Notes under the pieces: generated by a model
Told to the model about the DNA's origin: nothing
Seen by the model: only the letters and a program-made list of their open reading frames with translations
Databases searched by the model: none
Assembly (NCBI RefSeq): GCF_018343525.1
Contig: NZ_JAGYPH010000001.1
Location: 1,555,778-1,619,777 of the forward strand
DNA length: 64,000 nucleotides
Reading direction: 5' to 3'
Origin: Lederbergia citrea
GTDB lineage: Bacteria; Bacillota; Bacilli; Bacillales; Bacillaceae_C
Made by a program: the position numbers and the translations under genes
In this document: piece after piece, positions 25,248 through 33,582 of the stretch
Position numbering within the stretch: position 1 is the stretch's first letter
Layout: each line of letters begins with the position of its first letter

Positions 25248-25964
25248 GTGCAGCCACGAGGAACAATCAATGAAGTGGAGTTTGATAGTACAGCTCTTGG
25301 GGAAACATTGCCATTATTAGTATATTTGCCCGCTTCATTTTCTCCGCTCTATAAATATTCACTATTAATTGTTCAAGATGGAAAAGATTATTTTCAAATG
25401 GGGCGTCTGGCACGATTTGCAGATGAGTTGCTTGATAAAAGGGAAATAGGGAATATCATCATTGTTGGAGTACATTATAAAAGTGTGGAAGATAGGCGTA
25501 ACAAATATCATCCGAACGGAAAAGAAAATCAGACATACATTCGGTTTTTGGCCCATGAGCTTGTGCCATGGCTTGATAAAGAATATCCGACTACCGCAAT
25601 GGGTAAAAGTCGTACGCTTATGGGCGATAGTCTTGCCGCAACTGTTTCTTTAATGGCAGCCATCAAATATCCGAACATATTTGGACAAGTCATTCTTCAT
25701 TCTCCATATGTTGATGAAACCGTGTTGGAAGCAGTTCGGGGTCATCGAGATCCATCCTTGCTGGATGTATATCATGTTGTGGGCAAAGAAGAGGATGTGG
25801 TGAAAATTTCTAATAACAGGGATTTTTTAACGCCAAATAGAAAACTTCATGACTTGTTTGTGGAAAAAGGCTTTCATACCTTTTATGACGAATTTGAAGG
25901 TGGCCATTCCTGGAAGTATTGGCAGCCTGATGTAAAAAGAGCTTTACAAAAAATGTTAGGCTAA
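25248..25964 (+). CDS. yjcH: YjcH-like esterase
   Basis: 238 residues from a GTG after GGGGGAATTTAA. Alpha/beta-hydrolase of the Fes/esterase-D type: LLVYLPASFSPLYKYSLL, LIVQDGKDYF, the nucleophile elbow LMGDSLAATVSLM and the final His in FEGGHSWKYW. In B. subtilis the counterpart YjcH lies beside yjcG and yjcF; the same trio is present here in one direction. Substrate unknown. Unlike classical elbows (GxSxG) it reads GDSLA. Confidence 0.8.
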   Translation: MQPRGTINEVEFDSTALGETLPLLVYLPASFSPLYKYSLLIVQDGKDYFQMGRLARFADELLDKREIGNIIIVGVHYKSVEDRRNKYHPNGKENQTYIRFLAHELVPWLDKEYPTTAMGKSRTLMGDSLAATVSLMAAIKYPNIFGQVILHSPYVDETVLEAVRGHRDPSLLDVYHVVGKEEDVVKISNNRDFLTPNRKLHDLFVEKGFHTFYDEFEGGHSWKYWQPDVKRALQKMLG

Positions 25965-26069
25965 CGTGAAGCAATCTTCCCTATATGAAGTTTTTCTAAT
26001 ATTTGCTATAGTGATATTGAATGTTATAATTGGCAAAACAAAAGTTCGCTAAAAGGGAGGCAAAGAAAG

Positions 26070-26585
26070 ATGAAATACGGAATCGTTATATTCCCATCAA
26101 AAAAATTACAAGATTTAGCTAATTCTTATCGAAAGCGATATGATCCACACTATGCTTTGATTCCCCCACATTTAACATTGAGAGACGCTTTTGAATCGGA
26201 TGAGCCTGCAGAACAAATTACTGAAAAACTCGATGAAATCGCTAAAAAGTACGAACCTTTTAATTTAACAATTAGAAAGGTAAGCTCTTTCCAGCCAATC
26301 AATAATACGATCCATTTTAAGGCAGAGCTTACGGATGAACTACGAGGATTGCATCAAGATTTATATGATCAGCTTCCAGGCGGAGAGCCCGAGCATCCTT
26401 TCGTGCCACATGTTACTATTGCACAAAAATTATCAAATGACGAACATTCAGATGTATATGGCTCTCTAAGGATGTTGGGAGTTGACCATGAGGAATTAAT
26501 TGACCGTTTCCACCTTGTTTACCAGTTGGAAAATGGGTCTTGGTCGGCATATGAAACATTCCGTCTCGGAAAGGATCCACAATAG
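26070..26585 (+). CDS. yjcG: YjcG, 2H phosphoesterase-like protein
   Basis: 171 residues. The two H-x-T motifs of the 2H phosphoesterase (2'-5' RNA ligase/LigT) fold are present: [10 protein letters not shown] near residue 34 and [10 protein letters not shown] near residue 115. Such enzymes hydrolyse cyclic phosphates on nucleotides or RNA ends; the biological substrate of YjcG is not known. ATG follows AAAAGGGAGGC. Its stop abuts the yjcF start, so the two are co-transcribed. Confidence 0.88.
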   Translation: MKYGIVIFPSKKLQDLANSYRKRYDPHYALIPPHLTLRDAFESDEPAEQITEKLDEIAKKYEPFNLTIRKVSSFQPINNTIHFKAELTDELRGLHQDLYDQLPGGEPEHPFVPHVTIAQKLSNDEHSDVYGSLRMLGVDHEELIDRFHLVYQLENGSWSAYETFRLGKDPQ

Positions 26586-27011
26586 ATGAAAGTTGTGAAA
26601 GTCGAAACAAACGAACAGCTGCAAGATGCTTTTACCATAAGAAAAAAAGTGTTTGTCGAGGAACAGCATGTCCCTTATGAATTGGAAATTGATGAATTCG
26701 AAGACGACGCCGCTCATTTCGTCATTTATGATGAAGATCAGCCAATTGGAGCAGGTAGATTCCGATTCATTGACGGAAATGGAAAAGTAGAGCGTATCTG
26801 TATTCTTCCTGCATTTCGTGGGACAGGCGCTGGAAAGCGAATGATGAATGCGATTGAAGATTATGCCCATGCAAGTGAAATTAATGTTTTGAAACTAAAT
26901 GCGCAAACTTCAGCTATTCCTTTTTATGAAAGATTAGGATATCATATCGTTTCTGATGAATTTATGGATGCAGGAATTCCCCATAAAACGATGAAAAAAG
27001 AGTTAGAATAG
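26586..27011 (+). CDS. yjcF: YjcF, GNAT-family acetyltransferase
   Basis: 141 residues. The GNAT fold with acetyl-CoA-binding loop: VERICILPAFRGTGAGKRMM (the RGTGAG loop) and the late QTSAIPFYERLGYHIV. The front end IRKKVFVEEQHVPYELEIDE is typical of the ElaA/YjcF subgroup. Substrate unknown. It starts at the codon directly after the yjcG stop and is followed by a strong terminator. Confidence 0.88.
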   Translation: MKVVKVETNEQLQDAFTIRKKVFVEEQHVPYELEIDEFEDDAAHFVIYDEDQPIGAGRFRFIDGNGKVERICILPAFRGTGAGKRMMNAIEDYAHASEINVLKLNAQTSAIPFYERLGYHIVSDEFMDAGIPHKTMKKELE

Positions 27012-27015
27012 CAAG

Positions 27016-27054
27016 AGGCCTCAACATCCTTTAACGGATCTGAGGCCTTTTTTC
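27016..27054 (+). terminator. Terminator after yjcF
   Basis: AGGCCTCA and TGAGGCCT pair, followed by TTTTTT. Its right end overlaps the stop codon of the convergent MBL gene, so the two convergent units end on the same element. Confidence 0.8.
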
Positions 27055-27949
27055 ACACGCATTTTAACCAAAGCTTATTGTAATCAATAGATATGGTAAT
27101 ACCACCTTCTTCAATCAATGCTGATATGTAAGCTGTAAATGACGTCCTGTATAAAAGCCATGACCCAATATTAGCTGGTGTTAAAGCGTAATGGCTGAAC
27201 ATCATTTGGAGTAGTGCATCCATTGAGATGCCATTATTGGAAGCTTTTATTTCGGATAATAAATATGCTTTTATTTCCTTGTGACACCGGATATTTTCTT
27301 GAACTGTCTGATGAAATTCAGTCTCAAAGTCTCCGTGTCCCGGAACTGATCCGTGACAGCTTAACTTATTGATCATTTCTAAGGAATCAATCGTTGCATT
27401 CGCATCTACAATAAATGGGACTTTGTGCTTTTTTAAAATCTGCACACCAAAATAGGCATCTGCAGCAAATAAAATATTATCCATTAATATCCCAAGTTGC
27501 GCGTAACTATGTCCTGGCAAGCTCAAGACTTGTAATGTAAAAGGGCCAATTTCCTGAGCCCCCTCCATTAATACTTCCGATACTTCCGCTGCCTCTCCTT
27601 CTAGAAATTTATTCCGAAGCTCCTTAATTGGCCACGCCCCATTCCATAAATATATAGGCTCAAGGATTGGATTCTGAATAATTGCGGATTCAAGCTTAGA
27701 AGCATAAAGCGTTATTTCCTTCTCTCTTTGTAAAAAGGCAGCTCCACCATAATGATCTACATGGCCGTGAGTTACGATGCAATAATCAAGCGGGAGATTA
27801 TGCTGTTTTAGTAACTTGATGATTTTCTTTGCTGAACTTTTATCTAATCCAGTATCAATCAAAAGTCCAGCCCCGTTTTTAACAGCATAGCCAATATTTA
27901 CATTTCCTTTAATCATAAAACAATGATTAGATATTTGATTCAATTCCAT
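27053..27949 (-). CDS. MBL-fold metallohydrolase
   Basis: 298 residues. The metallo-beta-lactamase motif THGHVDHYGGA at about residue 60 supplies the zinc ligands, with later ligands in LPGHSYAQLG and ADAYFG, and a C-terminal helical domain. The family covers glyoxalase II, lactonase and thioesterase activities; the exact one cannot be read here. Convergent with yjcF. Confidence 0.8.
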   Translation of the reverse strand: MELNQISNHCFMIKGNVNIGYAVKNGAGLLIDTGLDKSSAKKIIKLLKQHNLPLDYCIVTHGHVDHYGGAAFLQREKEITLYASKLESAIIQNPILEPIYLWNGAWPIKELRNKFLEGEAAEVSEVLMEGAQEIGPFTLQVLSLPGHSYAQLGILMDNILFAADAYFGVQILKKHKVPFIVDANATIDSLEMINKLSCHGSVPGHGDFETEFHQTVQENIRCHKEIKAYLLSEIKASNNGISMDALLQMMFSHYALTPANIGSWLLYRTSFTAYISALIEEGGITISIDYNKLWLKCV

Positions 27950-27973
27950 TAGAAGGCATCCCTTTCGTTTTAA

Positions 27974-28240
27974 TTACACATATTCGTTCAGATGCCTTCC
28001 TTTCCCTGCTTCAAAGTTTTCGTAAATCGGAATAACTTCTTTTCGTTTATTTGGATTTTCTTTATAAAAAGCGGCTTTTATATTTTCTTCTAATGCATTG
28101 CGAAATTTCGGGTTCAAATCTGCCTTCCAGTTTTCTGTAATTGGAAAAGGATCTTGGACTTTAGGCTTGGTTTTGACTCGCTCCTGATATTGCTGGTATT
28201 GATATTGTGGAACTGGCGCAATATACCCCATTTCATTCAC
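27974..28240 (-). CDS. Small Tyr/Gln-rich-headed protein, unknown
   Basis: 88 residues: N-terminus with AQ/Y-rich VPQYQYQQYQERV, then a charged helical part (PKFRNALEENIKAAFYKENP). No membrane segment or Cys. It lies 24 bases upstream of the MBL gene in the same direction and in a zone of sporulation genes. The composition of the first 25 residues resembles coat-associated proteins. No family recognised. Confidence 0.55.
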   Translation of the reverse strand: MNEMGYIAPVPQYQYQQYQERVKTKPKVQDPFPITENWKADLNPKFRNALEENIKAAFYKENPNKRKEVIPIYENFEAGKGRHLNEYV

Positions 28241-28318
28241 CCCTTTACATTCACGTTTTTAGGTTTATACCCTTTCTAATCTGCATTTAAACATCATACG
28301 TAATTTTCTAAAGAAAAA

Positions 28319-28343
28319 GACTTGCAATGATGTATTGCAAGTC
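28319..28343 (-). terminator. Terminator of spoVIF
   Basis: GACTTGCAAT and ATTGCAAGTC pair around a short loop, followed by TTTTTCTTT on the minus strand, eleven bases past the spoVIF stop codon. Confidence 0.8.
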
Positions 28344-28354
28344 TTTTTCTTTTT

Positions 28355-28609
28355 TTACTTTTTATTCATCATTTTCGTAATAGCTCCCATATCTAGCTTG
28401 TTGCCATCCTTAATAATCGATTGGACCATTTTATCTTCCAACTCTTTAGAAACTGGTTTATTGGCAATTTGTGATACTCTTTTAATTATGGATCGCACTG
28501 TTTTTTCATCTTTAAAATTCGCATTTTGTAGTGAGTTCGCCAATTCAAAAACATCATTCATTTTCACACCAGTTTTCTTTTCGATGTTTTTAAAAAATTG
28601 ATTTTCCAT
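28355..28609 (-). CDS. spoVIF: Stage VI sporulation protein F
   Basis: 84 residues: MENQFFKNIEKKTGVKMNDV, then FELANSLQNANFKDEKTVRS, and a closing LDMGAITKMMNKK. This matches SpoVIF (YjcC) of B. subtilis nearly throughout. SpoVIF is a mother-cell protein needed for proper coat assembly, acting with GerE late in sporulation. Single gene with its own terminator, in the yjc sporulation zone. Confidence 0.92.
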   Translation of the reverse strand: MENQFFKNIEKKTGVKMNDVFELANSLQNANFKDEKTVRSIIKRVSQIANKPVSKELEDKMVQSIIKDGNKLDMGAITKMMNKK

Positions 28610-28705
28610 TCTCGCCGCTCCCTCCTTTTCATCTTTTCATTATATGAAGCAGAGTATTGAAAGGTGAGCACATATGCGGAATGCCGATTCTTCAACAACA
28701 TTAAG

Positions 28706-28737
28706 GGAGCCCTGCATCCCTGCAAGGGCCCCCTCTA
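28706..28737. terminator. Hairpin downstream of yjcZ
   Basis: GGGAGCCCTGCA and TGCAAGGGCCCCC pair imperfectly. The T-rich side is on the plus strand (TCTATTTTTATT), so direction is unclear. It lies right after the yjcZ-type gene on the minus strand. Confidence 0.45.
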
Positions 28738-28757
28738 TTTTTATTAACTTTTACTAA

Positions 28758-28910
28758 TCAGCAAACAAAGGCTGCGCCAACAATGATTAGCAAGATAAAT
28801 AATACGACAATCAATGCAAACGCACTTCCGCCGCCATAGCCGTAACCGCCGCCGTAACCGCCGTAACCGCAGCAGCCGCCGCCGAAGCCACCATATCCAT
28901 AACCAAACAT
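28758..28910 (-). CDS. yjcZ: YjcZ-family sporulation protein
   Basis: A 50-residue peptide: [20 protein letters not shown] head, then one hydrophobic helix [20 protein letters not shown] ending at Cys. It belongs to the YjcZ family of small Gly/Tyr-rich proteins made in sporulating cells. The GC-rich glycine codons make this stretch stand out in base composition. Neighbours spoVIF and the spoVA-type genes support a sporulation role. A shorter homologue is at 3280-3417 in the prophage. Confidence 0.88.
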   Translation of the reverse strand: MFGYGYGGFGGGCCGYGGYGGGYGYGGGSAFALIVVLFILLIIVGAAFVC

Positions 28911-29016
28911 CTACACTCACCTCACTTCTGTTCAGTCACTTATAAAATATGTGAAGTGAGGCTATTCTGTTTGGGCGGTTAGCTTTTTCAAGAAAAAAAT
29001 TTAGTTAATATTCCTA

Positions 29017-29373
29017 TCACCCTTTCGGTTTAAAGAGCAAAGCTCCAATAAATCCGAACACGATTGCAGCAGAAATACCTGATGAGGTAACTTCAAACAT
29101 TCCAGTCATTACACCAACAATCCCATGTTTCTCAGCTTCAAGCATGGCTCCATGCACTAGTGAATTTCCAAAACTGGTAATAGGAATCGTTGCACCTGCC
29201 CCCGCAAAGTCAATTAACGGGTCATATAGGCCAAATCCGGCAAGCACTGCACCTACGGTAACCAAAATACTAAGAGTGTGGGCTGGAGTTAGTTTTGCCA
29301 CATCAAACATAAGTTGACCGACTACACATATCAATCCTCCAATGATAAATGCCCAAAAAAACATTGCAAGCAC
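29017..29373 (-). CDS. spoVAE: SpoVAE-type membrane protein (SpoVAEb)
   Basis: 118 residues, about four membrane helices: [20 protein letters not shown] and [20 protein letters not shown] are the family signatures. SpoVA proteins form the channel for dipicolinic acid uptake into, and release from, the spore. It is the last gene of the lipoprotein-spoVAC-spoVAD-spoVAE run. This short AE protein is the AEb type. Confidence 0.9.
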   Translation of the reverse strand: MLAMFFWAFIIGGLICVVGQLMFDVAKLTPAHTLSILVTVGAVLAGFGLYDPLIDFAGAGATIPITSFGNSLVHGAMLEAEKHGIVGVMTGMFEVTSSGISAAIVFGFIGALLFKPKG

Positions 29374-29414
29374 AACTTCTCCTCCTTTCGGGGAACCAAG
29401 GACCTAATTCCCTG

Positions 29415-30431
29415 TTACATATATTCAATTGCTACGGCATGTGCGATACAAGGTATCGTTTCTTTTTGCTGAAAAGAAAGTGGCGATAACAAGGCCCCTG
29501 TCGCTACGACTAATATTCGTTTAAGTACGCCTGCCTTCATTTGATTGAGTAGATGCCCGTACATCACAGTTGCCGAACAGCCTGGTCCGCTTGCACCGGC
29601 ATAGACTTCCTGTTCATCTGTATATAAAAGCAAGCCACAGTCGTGAAAAGTATTTTCGTTTATCGTCAAGCCTTTTTTCTTAAATAGCTCTAGTACAGCA
29701 TTACGCCCAATTTCTGCAAGGTCTCCCGTAATGATTAGGTCGTAGTAGGAAGGATCGATTTTCAAATCAAAAAAATGACGCTGGATTGTGTCCGCCGCGG
29801 CAGGAGCCATTGCTCCGCCCATATTAAATGGATCAGAAAGTCCCATATCAACTACTTTTCCGATTGTGGCTGATGTCACTCTTGGGTGTGGACTATTTAT
29901 GATGTTCCCATCCCCTACTAAAGCTACTCCCGCACCTGTGGCCGTCCACTGAGCAGTTGGTGGCTTTTGTCCGCCATACTCAGTCGGGTATCGAAATTGC
30001 TTTTCGGCGGAGGTATTATGGCTTGCTGCTCCTGTTAAAATATAATTTGCACCCCCACTGTTAATGATCATCGCAGCCATTGCCAAGCCTTGTGTTGAAA
30101 TTGCACAAGCGCTGAATAATCCTAAGTACGGTATCTGGTTTGTCCGGGCGGCAAAGGTTGTGGGAGTAATCTGGTTAATCAAATCACCAGCCAGGAAAAA
30201 TTGAATTGCGTCCTCTTTAAGCGCCTTTTTTCGAAGAGCAATTTGGACAGCATCTTCAAGAAGAACGCGCTGTGCCTTCTCGTAAGAATCTTGACCCATC
30301 CATAAATCATCATGGAACTTATCAAAATCACTTGAGAGCCTACATTCCTTTTCAAAGGGTCCTCCAACAACGCCTGTGGACAAAATTACCGGATGTTTAT
30401 TAAAAACCCACGTTTGAGCGCCCTGTAGCAT
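29415..30431 (-). CDS. spoVAD: SpoVAD
   Basis: 338 residues from the ATG at 30431, which shares a base with the spoVAC stop (TAATG). Thiolase-like fold: QTWVFNKHPVILSTGVVGGP near the start, FSACAISTQGLAMAAMIINS, and GGANYILTGAASHN. SpoVAD binds dipicolinic acid directly and sits at the outer face of the inner spore membrane. Intact, and in the canonical position. Confidence 0.93.
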   Translation of the reverse strand: MLQGAQTWVFNKHPVILSTGVVGGPFEKECRLSSDFDKFHDDLWMGQDSYEKAQRVLLEDAVQIALRKKALKEDAIQFFLAGDLINQITPTTFAARTNQIPYLGLFSACAISTQGLAMAAMIINSGGANYILTGAASHNTSAEKQFRYPTEYGGQKPPTAQWTATGAGVALVGDGNIINSPHPRVTSATIGKVVDMGLSDPFNMGGAMAPAAADTIQRHFFDLKIDPSYYDLIITGDLAEIGRNAVLELFKKKGLTINENTFHDCGLLLYTDEQEVYAGASGPGCSATVMYGHLLNQMKAGVLKRILVVATGALLSPLSFQQKETIPCIAHAVAIEYM

Positions 30432-30907
30432 TAGAATCCCCCCCATAGAATGATAATTGTTTTAATGAGAGCAACAACAAAGGCTGAAAAGACCCCAAAC
30501 ACAATCACTGATCCAGCAAGTTTAAATATATTACCGCCCACCCCTAATACAAATCCTTCAGTACGATGCTCAATTGCTGCGGATATGACAGCGTTACCGA
30601 AACCGGTTACTGGAACAGCACTGCCCGCACCTGCAAATTGTCCAAGCCTGTCATACATGCCAAAACCTGTTAAGAGCATTGCGAAAAACACCATTGTTGC
30701 TACAGTTGGGTTGCCGGCTGTCTGCTCCGTAAAGTCGAAATAATAAATGTAAAAGTAAGTAACCGCCTGTCCAATCAAGCAAATTGTCCCCCCTACCAAA
30801 AAGGCCCGGATGCAGTTTTTCAGAATAGGACGTTTGAGTTCGTGCTTTTTCTGTAATACATCGTATTGAATTTGTTCCGGCGTTTTCGTTTTATTCTTAC
30901 TGGTCAT
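30431..30907 (-). CDS. spoVAC: SpoVAC
   Basis: 158 residues with about four membrane helices. Family signatures: the N-terminal PEQIQYDVLQKKHELKRPIL, AFLVGGTICLIGQAVTYFY and VPVTGFGNAVISAAIEHRTE. SpoVAC acts as a mechanosensitive channel releasing dipicolinic acid in germination. It begins two bases after the lipoprotein gene's stop and overlaps spoVAD by one base, so the run is tightly coupled. Confidence 0.93.
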   Translation of the reverse strand: MTSKNKTKTPEQIQYDVLQKKHELKRPILKNCIRAFLVGGTICLIGQAVTYFYIYYFDFTEQTAGNPTVATMVFFAMLLTGFGMYDRLGQFAGAGSAVPVTGFGNAVISAAIEHRTEGFVLGVGGNIFKLAGSVIVFGVFSAFVVALIKTIIILWGGF

Positions 30908-30908
30908 A

Positions 30909-31382
30909 TTAGGTCATTTCCTTTTTTAATTTAATGATTTTTCTAAAGCGCTTTTCTGCCTCTTCATTAGACAAATTCTTTTGTTCAAGATCTTCTTTTA
31001 ATCGAATAGCCTCCAGAAAAATTTTATAATCGCTGGAAACGATAAATTTATCTTCGGGGAATTCGTTATCGAGTTTTTTCGTCAATTCTTTTTCAATCTT
31101 TTTCATTTTAAAACGATGAAGATGATTCACCTTATAAGCAACTATCACATCTTTTTTTCCTTCAATCACTGCCACATCATAAATCCCGTCTATTTTATTA
31201 ATTTGTTCTCTTACCTGATATCCGATGGATCTATTTGGTGGACGATTACTTAATTCAATTGGAGCAGGCCGTGAAGTCTTGATCAGTGCCAATTCACTTT
31301 TTCGGCTTTCTTGATGATTCGTACAACCCGCAATCAAAAAGGTGAATAACGCTGCGACTTTTATTAGTAACTTTTTATCCAT
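30909..31382 (-). CDS. YhcN/YlaJ-family spore lipoprotein
   Basis: 157 residues from the ATG at 31382 after GCAGGAGGATTCC (a longer frame from 31424 has no such site). Lipobox FLIAGCTN, Cys at about 19. The YhcN/YlaJ domain follows: IGYQVREQINKIDGIYDVAV then VIVAYKVNHLHRFKMKKIE. Such lipoproteins sit in the inner spore membrane and affect germination. A YhcN-type gene directly before spoVAC is the arrangement of the second, spoVA2-type operons rather than the classic sigG operon. Confidence 0.85.
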   Translation of the reverse strand: MDKKLLIKVAALFTFLIAGCTNHQESRKSELALIKTSRPAPIELSNRPPNRSIGYQVREQINKIDGIYDVAVIEGKKDVIVAYKVNHLHRFKMKKIEKELTKKLDNEFPEDKFIVSSDYKIFLEAIRLKEDLEQKNLSNEEAEKRFRKIIKLKKEMT

Positions 31383-31466
31383 GGAATCCTCCTGCAATCG
31401 TATGCTACTAATATTTTTCACCATTTCGCCAAAATTATAAGTTAAGTAACTAAACCACTACTAAAT

Positions 31467-31505
31467 CAAAAAAAATAAGCTCAGCTCAAGTGGTGAGCCG
31501 AACTT
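31467..31505 (-). terminator. Terminator of the 34-residue ORF
   Basis: CGGCTCA and TGAGCTG pair with a short loop, then an eight-T run on the minus strand. It follows the small Cys-containing ORF. Confidence 0.65.
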
Positions 31506-31515
31506 AGACATATTT

Positions 31516-31620
31516 TCAGTAGTTATTTTTTTTAATGGGTTTGCCACAGCCACAATTTCCTTTTTTTCTTCTAGGTGGAGCTGACGGTTTATGTTTTCGA
31601 GGTGGTCTATTCATTTGCAT
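31516..31620 (-). CDS. 34-residue basic Cys-containing peptide
   Basis: MQMNRPPRKHKPSAPPRRKK followed by GNCGCGKPIKKNNY. ATG at 31620 follows AAAGGGGAAGTG. Very basic and proline-rich, with a CGC pair that could bind metal. It has its own terminator and lies among sporulation genes. I do not recognise it; a small coat or core protein is a guess. Confidence 0.5.
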   Translation of the reverse strand: MQMNRPPRKHKPSAPPRRKKGNCGCGKPIKKNNY

Positions 31621-31700
31621 CACTTCCCCTTTATATTGTCATTCATGCTCCTGCATTATTTTATGAATTCTTCCCGGAAAATGTTTTCCAAATGTCCCTT

Positions 31701-32057
31701 TCATATTGAGTTTTTTGTTTGCATGACAGTTTCAATAATTGCCGCTGTTCCTGCAAGAGCAAGGATAACGATGATAGGTTCGGCAACTGCAGGGTACTTC
31801 AACTGAAGAAAAAATAGGCCAGTGGCCACCCAAATTCCTGTACACCAGTAGCAGCTTAAAAGCTCACCTATCCATCCACGCAGGCCACTATCTCTTGCAA
31901 CGATAAATACTTCTTTTTCTCCATTTTCATTAATTTCTTCATAATCCATCATAAAAGGCGCTCTCATGAAAGCAGTAATTTGATCGTAAACAATTAATCT
32001 CGTTAAGCGAAAAGTTGCAATACTTATTAAAAAAAATTTTAACCATGTAATATCCAT
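31701..32057 (-). CDS. DUF1360 membrane protein
   Basis: 118 residues from the ATG at 32057, after AAGGAAGTG. Membrane segments at about 5-20 and 75-110, with the family centre GLRGWIGELLSCYWCTGIWV. DUF1360 proteins (YngL-like) occur in sporulating bacteria, function unknown. Divergent from the coat gene at 32181, so they share a control region. Confidence 0.75.
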   Translation of the reverse strand: MDITWLKFFLISIATFRLTRLIVYDQITAFMRAPFMMDYEEINENGEKEVFIVARDSGLRGWIGELLSCYWCTGIWVATGLFFLQLKYPAVAEPIIVILALAGTAAIIETVMQTKNSI

Positions 32058-32180
32058 ATTTTTCACTTCCTTATTGCCTATTTTCCTAAATTAAGGGCAT
32101 ATGTCCGTAACTCATTTGTCCTTACTCTAATATGTTATTAGTGTAAATATCCATTAAAAATGATAAGGAGGAAGTATTCC

Positions 32181-32741
32181 ATGGAATTTGAAGAAATGGA
32201 AAGATTCGACGAACACGTAGAGTCCAATCATAATCATAATCATAATCATCATAACGACAATGACAAAGACTGCGGCTGCCATCTTAACTGCGTCTGCCAG
32301 GTTGTCCGTGCTATCAAGGATATCCAAGATGAAGCTGTAGAAGAAGAATGCATGCGCTGCACATCTAATTGTTTTATCGAGCCTCTCGGAGAGCTAGCTA
32401 GCCCTTCCCGTGAACGTGCCGATACACGTGTCTTCACATTAACTAATAAAAACGGAGATTTATTTAAAGCATTATTTAGAGGTCATGATGGAAAATGCGT
32501 TTCCGTATTTTTCCGAGTTGAAGATGTGTTTGACAATTGTTGTGCCACATTGCGTGTGCTTATTCCATTAAAGTCAGACAGAAAAACGGTTGTAAAGCTA
32601 GTTCACAATGGGAAACTAGACTTTGATGAGCTATGTTCAGTACGTCACTGGGCCCGCAGCAACAGCTGTATTACTGTAGATTTGCATTGCTTCTGCGCAG
32701 TTCAGTGTATAGCTGATGCCGATTTGGAAATTTGCGAATAA
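32181..32741 (+). CDS. cotZ: CotY/CotZ-family spore coat protein
   Basis: 186 residues from the ATG at 32181 after AAGGAGGAAGTATTCC. A His/Asn-rich repeat (NHNHNHNHHNDND) lies near residues 15-30, then a Cys-rich body: DCGCHLNCVCQVVRAIKDIQ, CMRCTSNC, FDNCCATLRVLIP and LHCFCAVQC. CotY/CotZ/ExsY proteins self-assemble through disulfides into the crust or exosporium basal layer. The order cotZ-cotO-fabI is the same as in B. subtilis. The His-rich insertion is unusual and could bind metal. Confidence 0.9.
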   Translation: MEFEEMERFDEHVESNHNHNHNHHNDNDKDCGCHLNCVCQVVRAIKDIQDEAVEEECMRCTSNCFIEPLGELASPSRERADTRVFTLTNKNGDLFKALFRGHDGKCVSVFFRVEDVFDNCCATLRVLIPLKSDRKTVVKLVHNGKLDFDELCSVRHWARSNSCITVDLHCFCAVQCIADADLEICE

Positions 32742-32760
32742 ATAACTGGACATTAAGGGA

Positions 32761-32792
32761 GGAAATGGGGTATACCCCATTTCCTTTTTTTT
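32761..32792 (+). terminator. Terminator of cotZ
   Basis: GGAAATGGGGT and ACCCCATTTCC make a perfect 11-bp stem followed by an eight-T run. It also overlaps the end of the convergent cotO gene. Confidence 0.9.
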
Positions 32793-33375
32793 AAAAAATA
32801 ATTTTTATCGCTGTTAAATCGTCAACTTTAATCTCAGCCACTTCCTCTGTAAAAGTTTTTACGAAAATTTGCTCACCTTCATATTTAAGCAAAGTCCCAC
32901 GATACTGATCTTTAGCTGTAACAAATTCACATGGATAAGGAGGCTGGCTTACTGGAAAACCGGATAAATACTTTAATTTTTCTTGAATGGACATCTCCTT
33001 AAAGGATTTTACCGGGGTTAAATGCCAATGCTTTTTGGCTGGCGCTAATGAATTTCTTCGAAAATAACTAGCTGCAGATAATGGAGGATCATTTTTCTTT
33101 TCCTGTTTCACTGTTTTTTCTTGCACCACCTCTTTAGAAGCGTGATCATCAACTGGTCGGTTATTTATCTCGGTATTATGTGGTTTCTTAAAATTTGGCA
33201 CCTGCTGTTGTTTTATTTTCTTTTCTTCCTTTTTTGGAATCTTTTCATTTTCTTCTTTAACTTTTTTCTCAGTCGAATAAAAATAATCCTGCATGATTAT
33301 TTCCGGCTTATTAAAGTCTGGCTGATGAATATATAATAAAGGCTCGCCTTTCTGCCTTACTGTTTTTTCCTCCAT
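32791..33375 (-). CDS. cotO: CotO-family spore coat protein
   Basis: 194 residues. The first 120 are charged and low complexity (KKEEKKIKQQQ), the C-terminal part is the CotO domain: VKSFKEMSIQEKLKYLSGFP, CEFVTAKDQYRGTLL and IFVKTFTEEVAEIKVDDL. CotO is a morphogenetic coat protein that acts with CotE/CotH to organise the outer coat. Length is close to the family. Position next to cotZ and fabI supports orthology. Confidence 0.85.
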   Translation of the reverse strand: MEEKTVRQKGEPLLYIHQPDFNKPEIIMQDYFYSTEKKVKEENEKIPKKEEKKIKQQQVPNFKKPHNTEINNRPVDDHASKEVVQEKTVKQEKKNDPPLSAASYFRRNSLAPAKKHWHLTPVKSFKEMSIQEKLKYLSGFPVSQPPYPCEFVTAKDQYRGTLLKYEGEQIFVKTFTEEVAEIKVDDLTAIKIIF

Positions 33376-33450
33376 AGGGGCACCCCCGTATTTTCTTTTT
33401 CATGTTATATGTATGCATGACTAACGTCTAAGTTTCTTAGGAAATATTTC

Positions 33451-33527
33451 AAAAGCGTTAGCGCCTTGCCATGGAAGAACGGCTAAGGTCGCCACGTCCT
33501 TATGTCTTCGCCTTCCTGACCCGCAAA
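33451..33527. repeat. Dispersed intergenic repeat (partial copy)
   Basis: AAAAGCGTTAGCGCCTTG, GGAAGAACGGCTAAGG-CGCCACGTCCT and CCTGACCCGC match, with small changes, the element at 44301-44503. No reading frame or terminal repeats. A typical high-copy intergenic repeat of Bacillaceae. Confidence 0.6.
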
Positions 33528-33530
33528 AAT

Positions 33531-33571
33531 GAAAACAACAGCTGCCACTAAATGTGACAGCTGTTGTTTTC
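33531..33571. terminator. Terminator of fabI
   Basis: GAAAACAACAGCTG and CAGCTGTTGTTTTC form a 14-bp stem with a 13-base loop right after the fabI stop; A/T tracts in the stem base serve as the T run. Confidence 0.75.
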
Positions 33572-33582
33572 ATTCATGTGAT

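Noticed and set aside
27974..28240. Naming the 88-residue ORF as a specific coat protein
   Set aside because: Only composition and neighbourhood support it; no family motif recognised.
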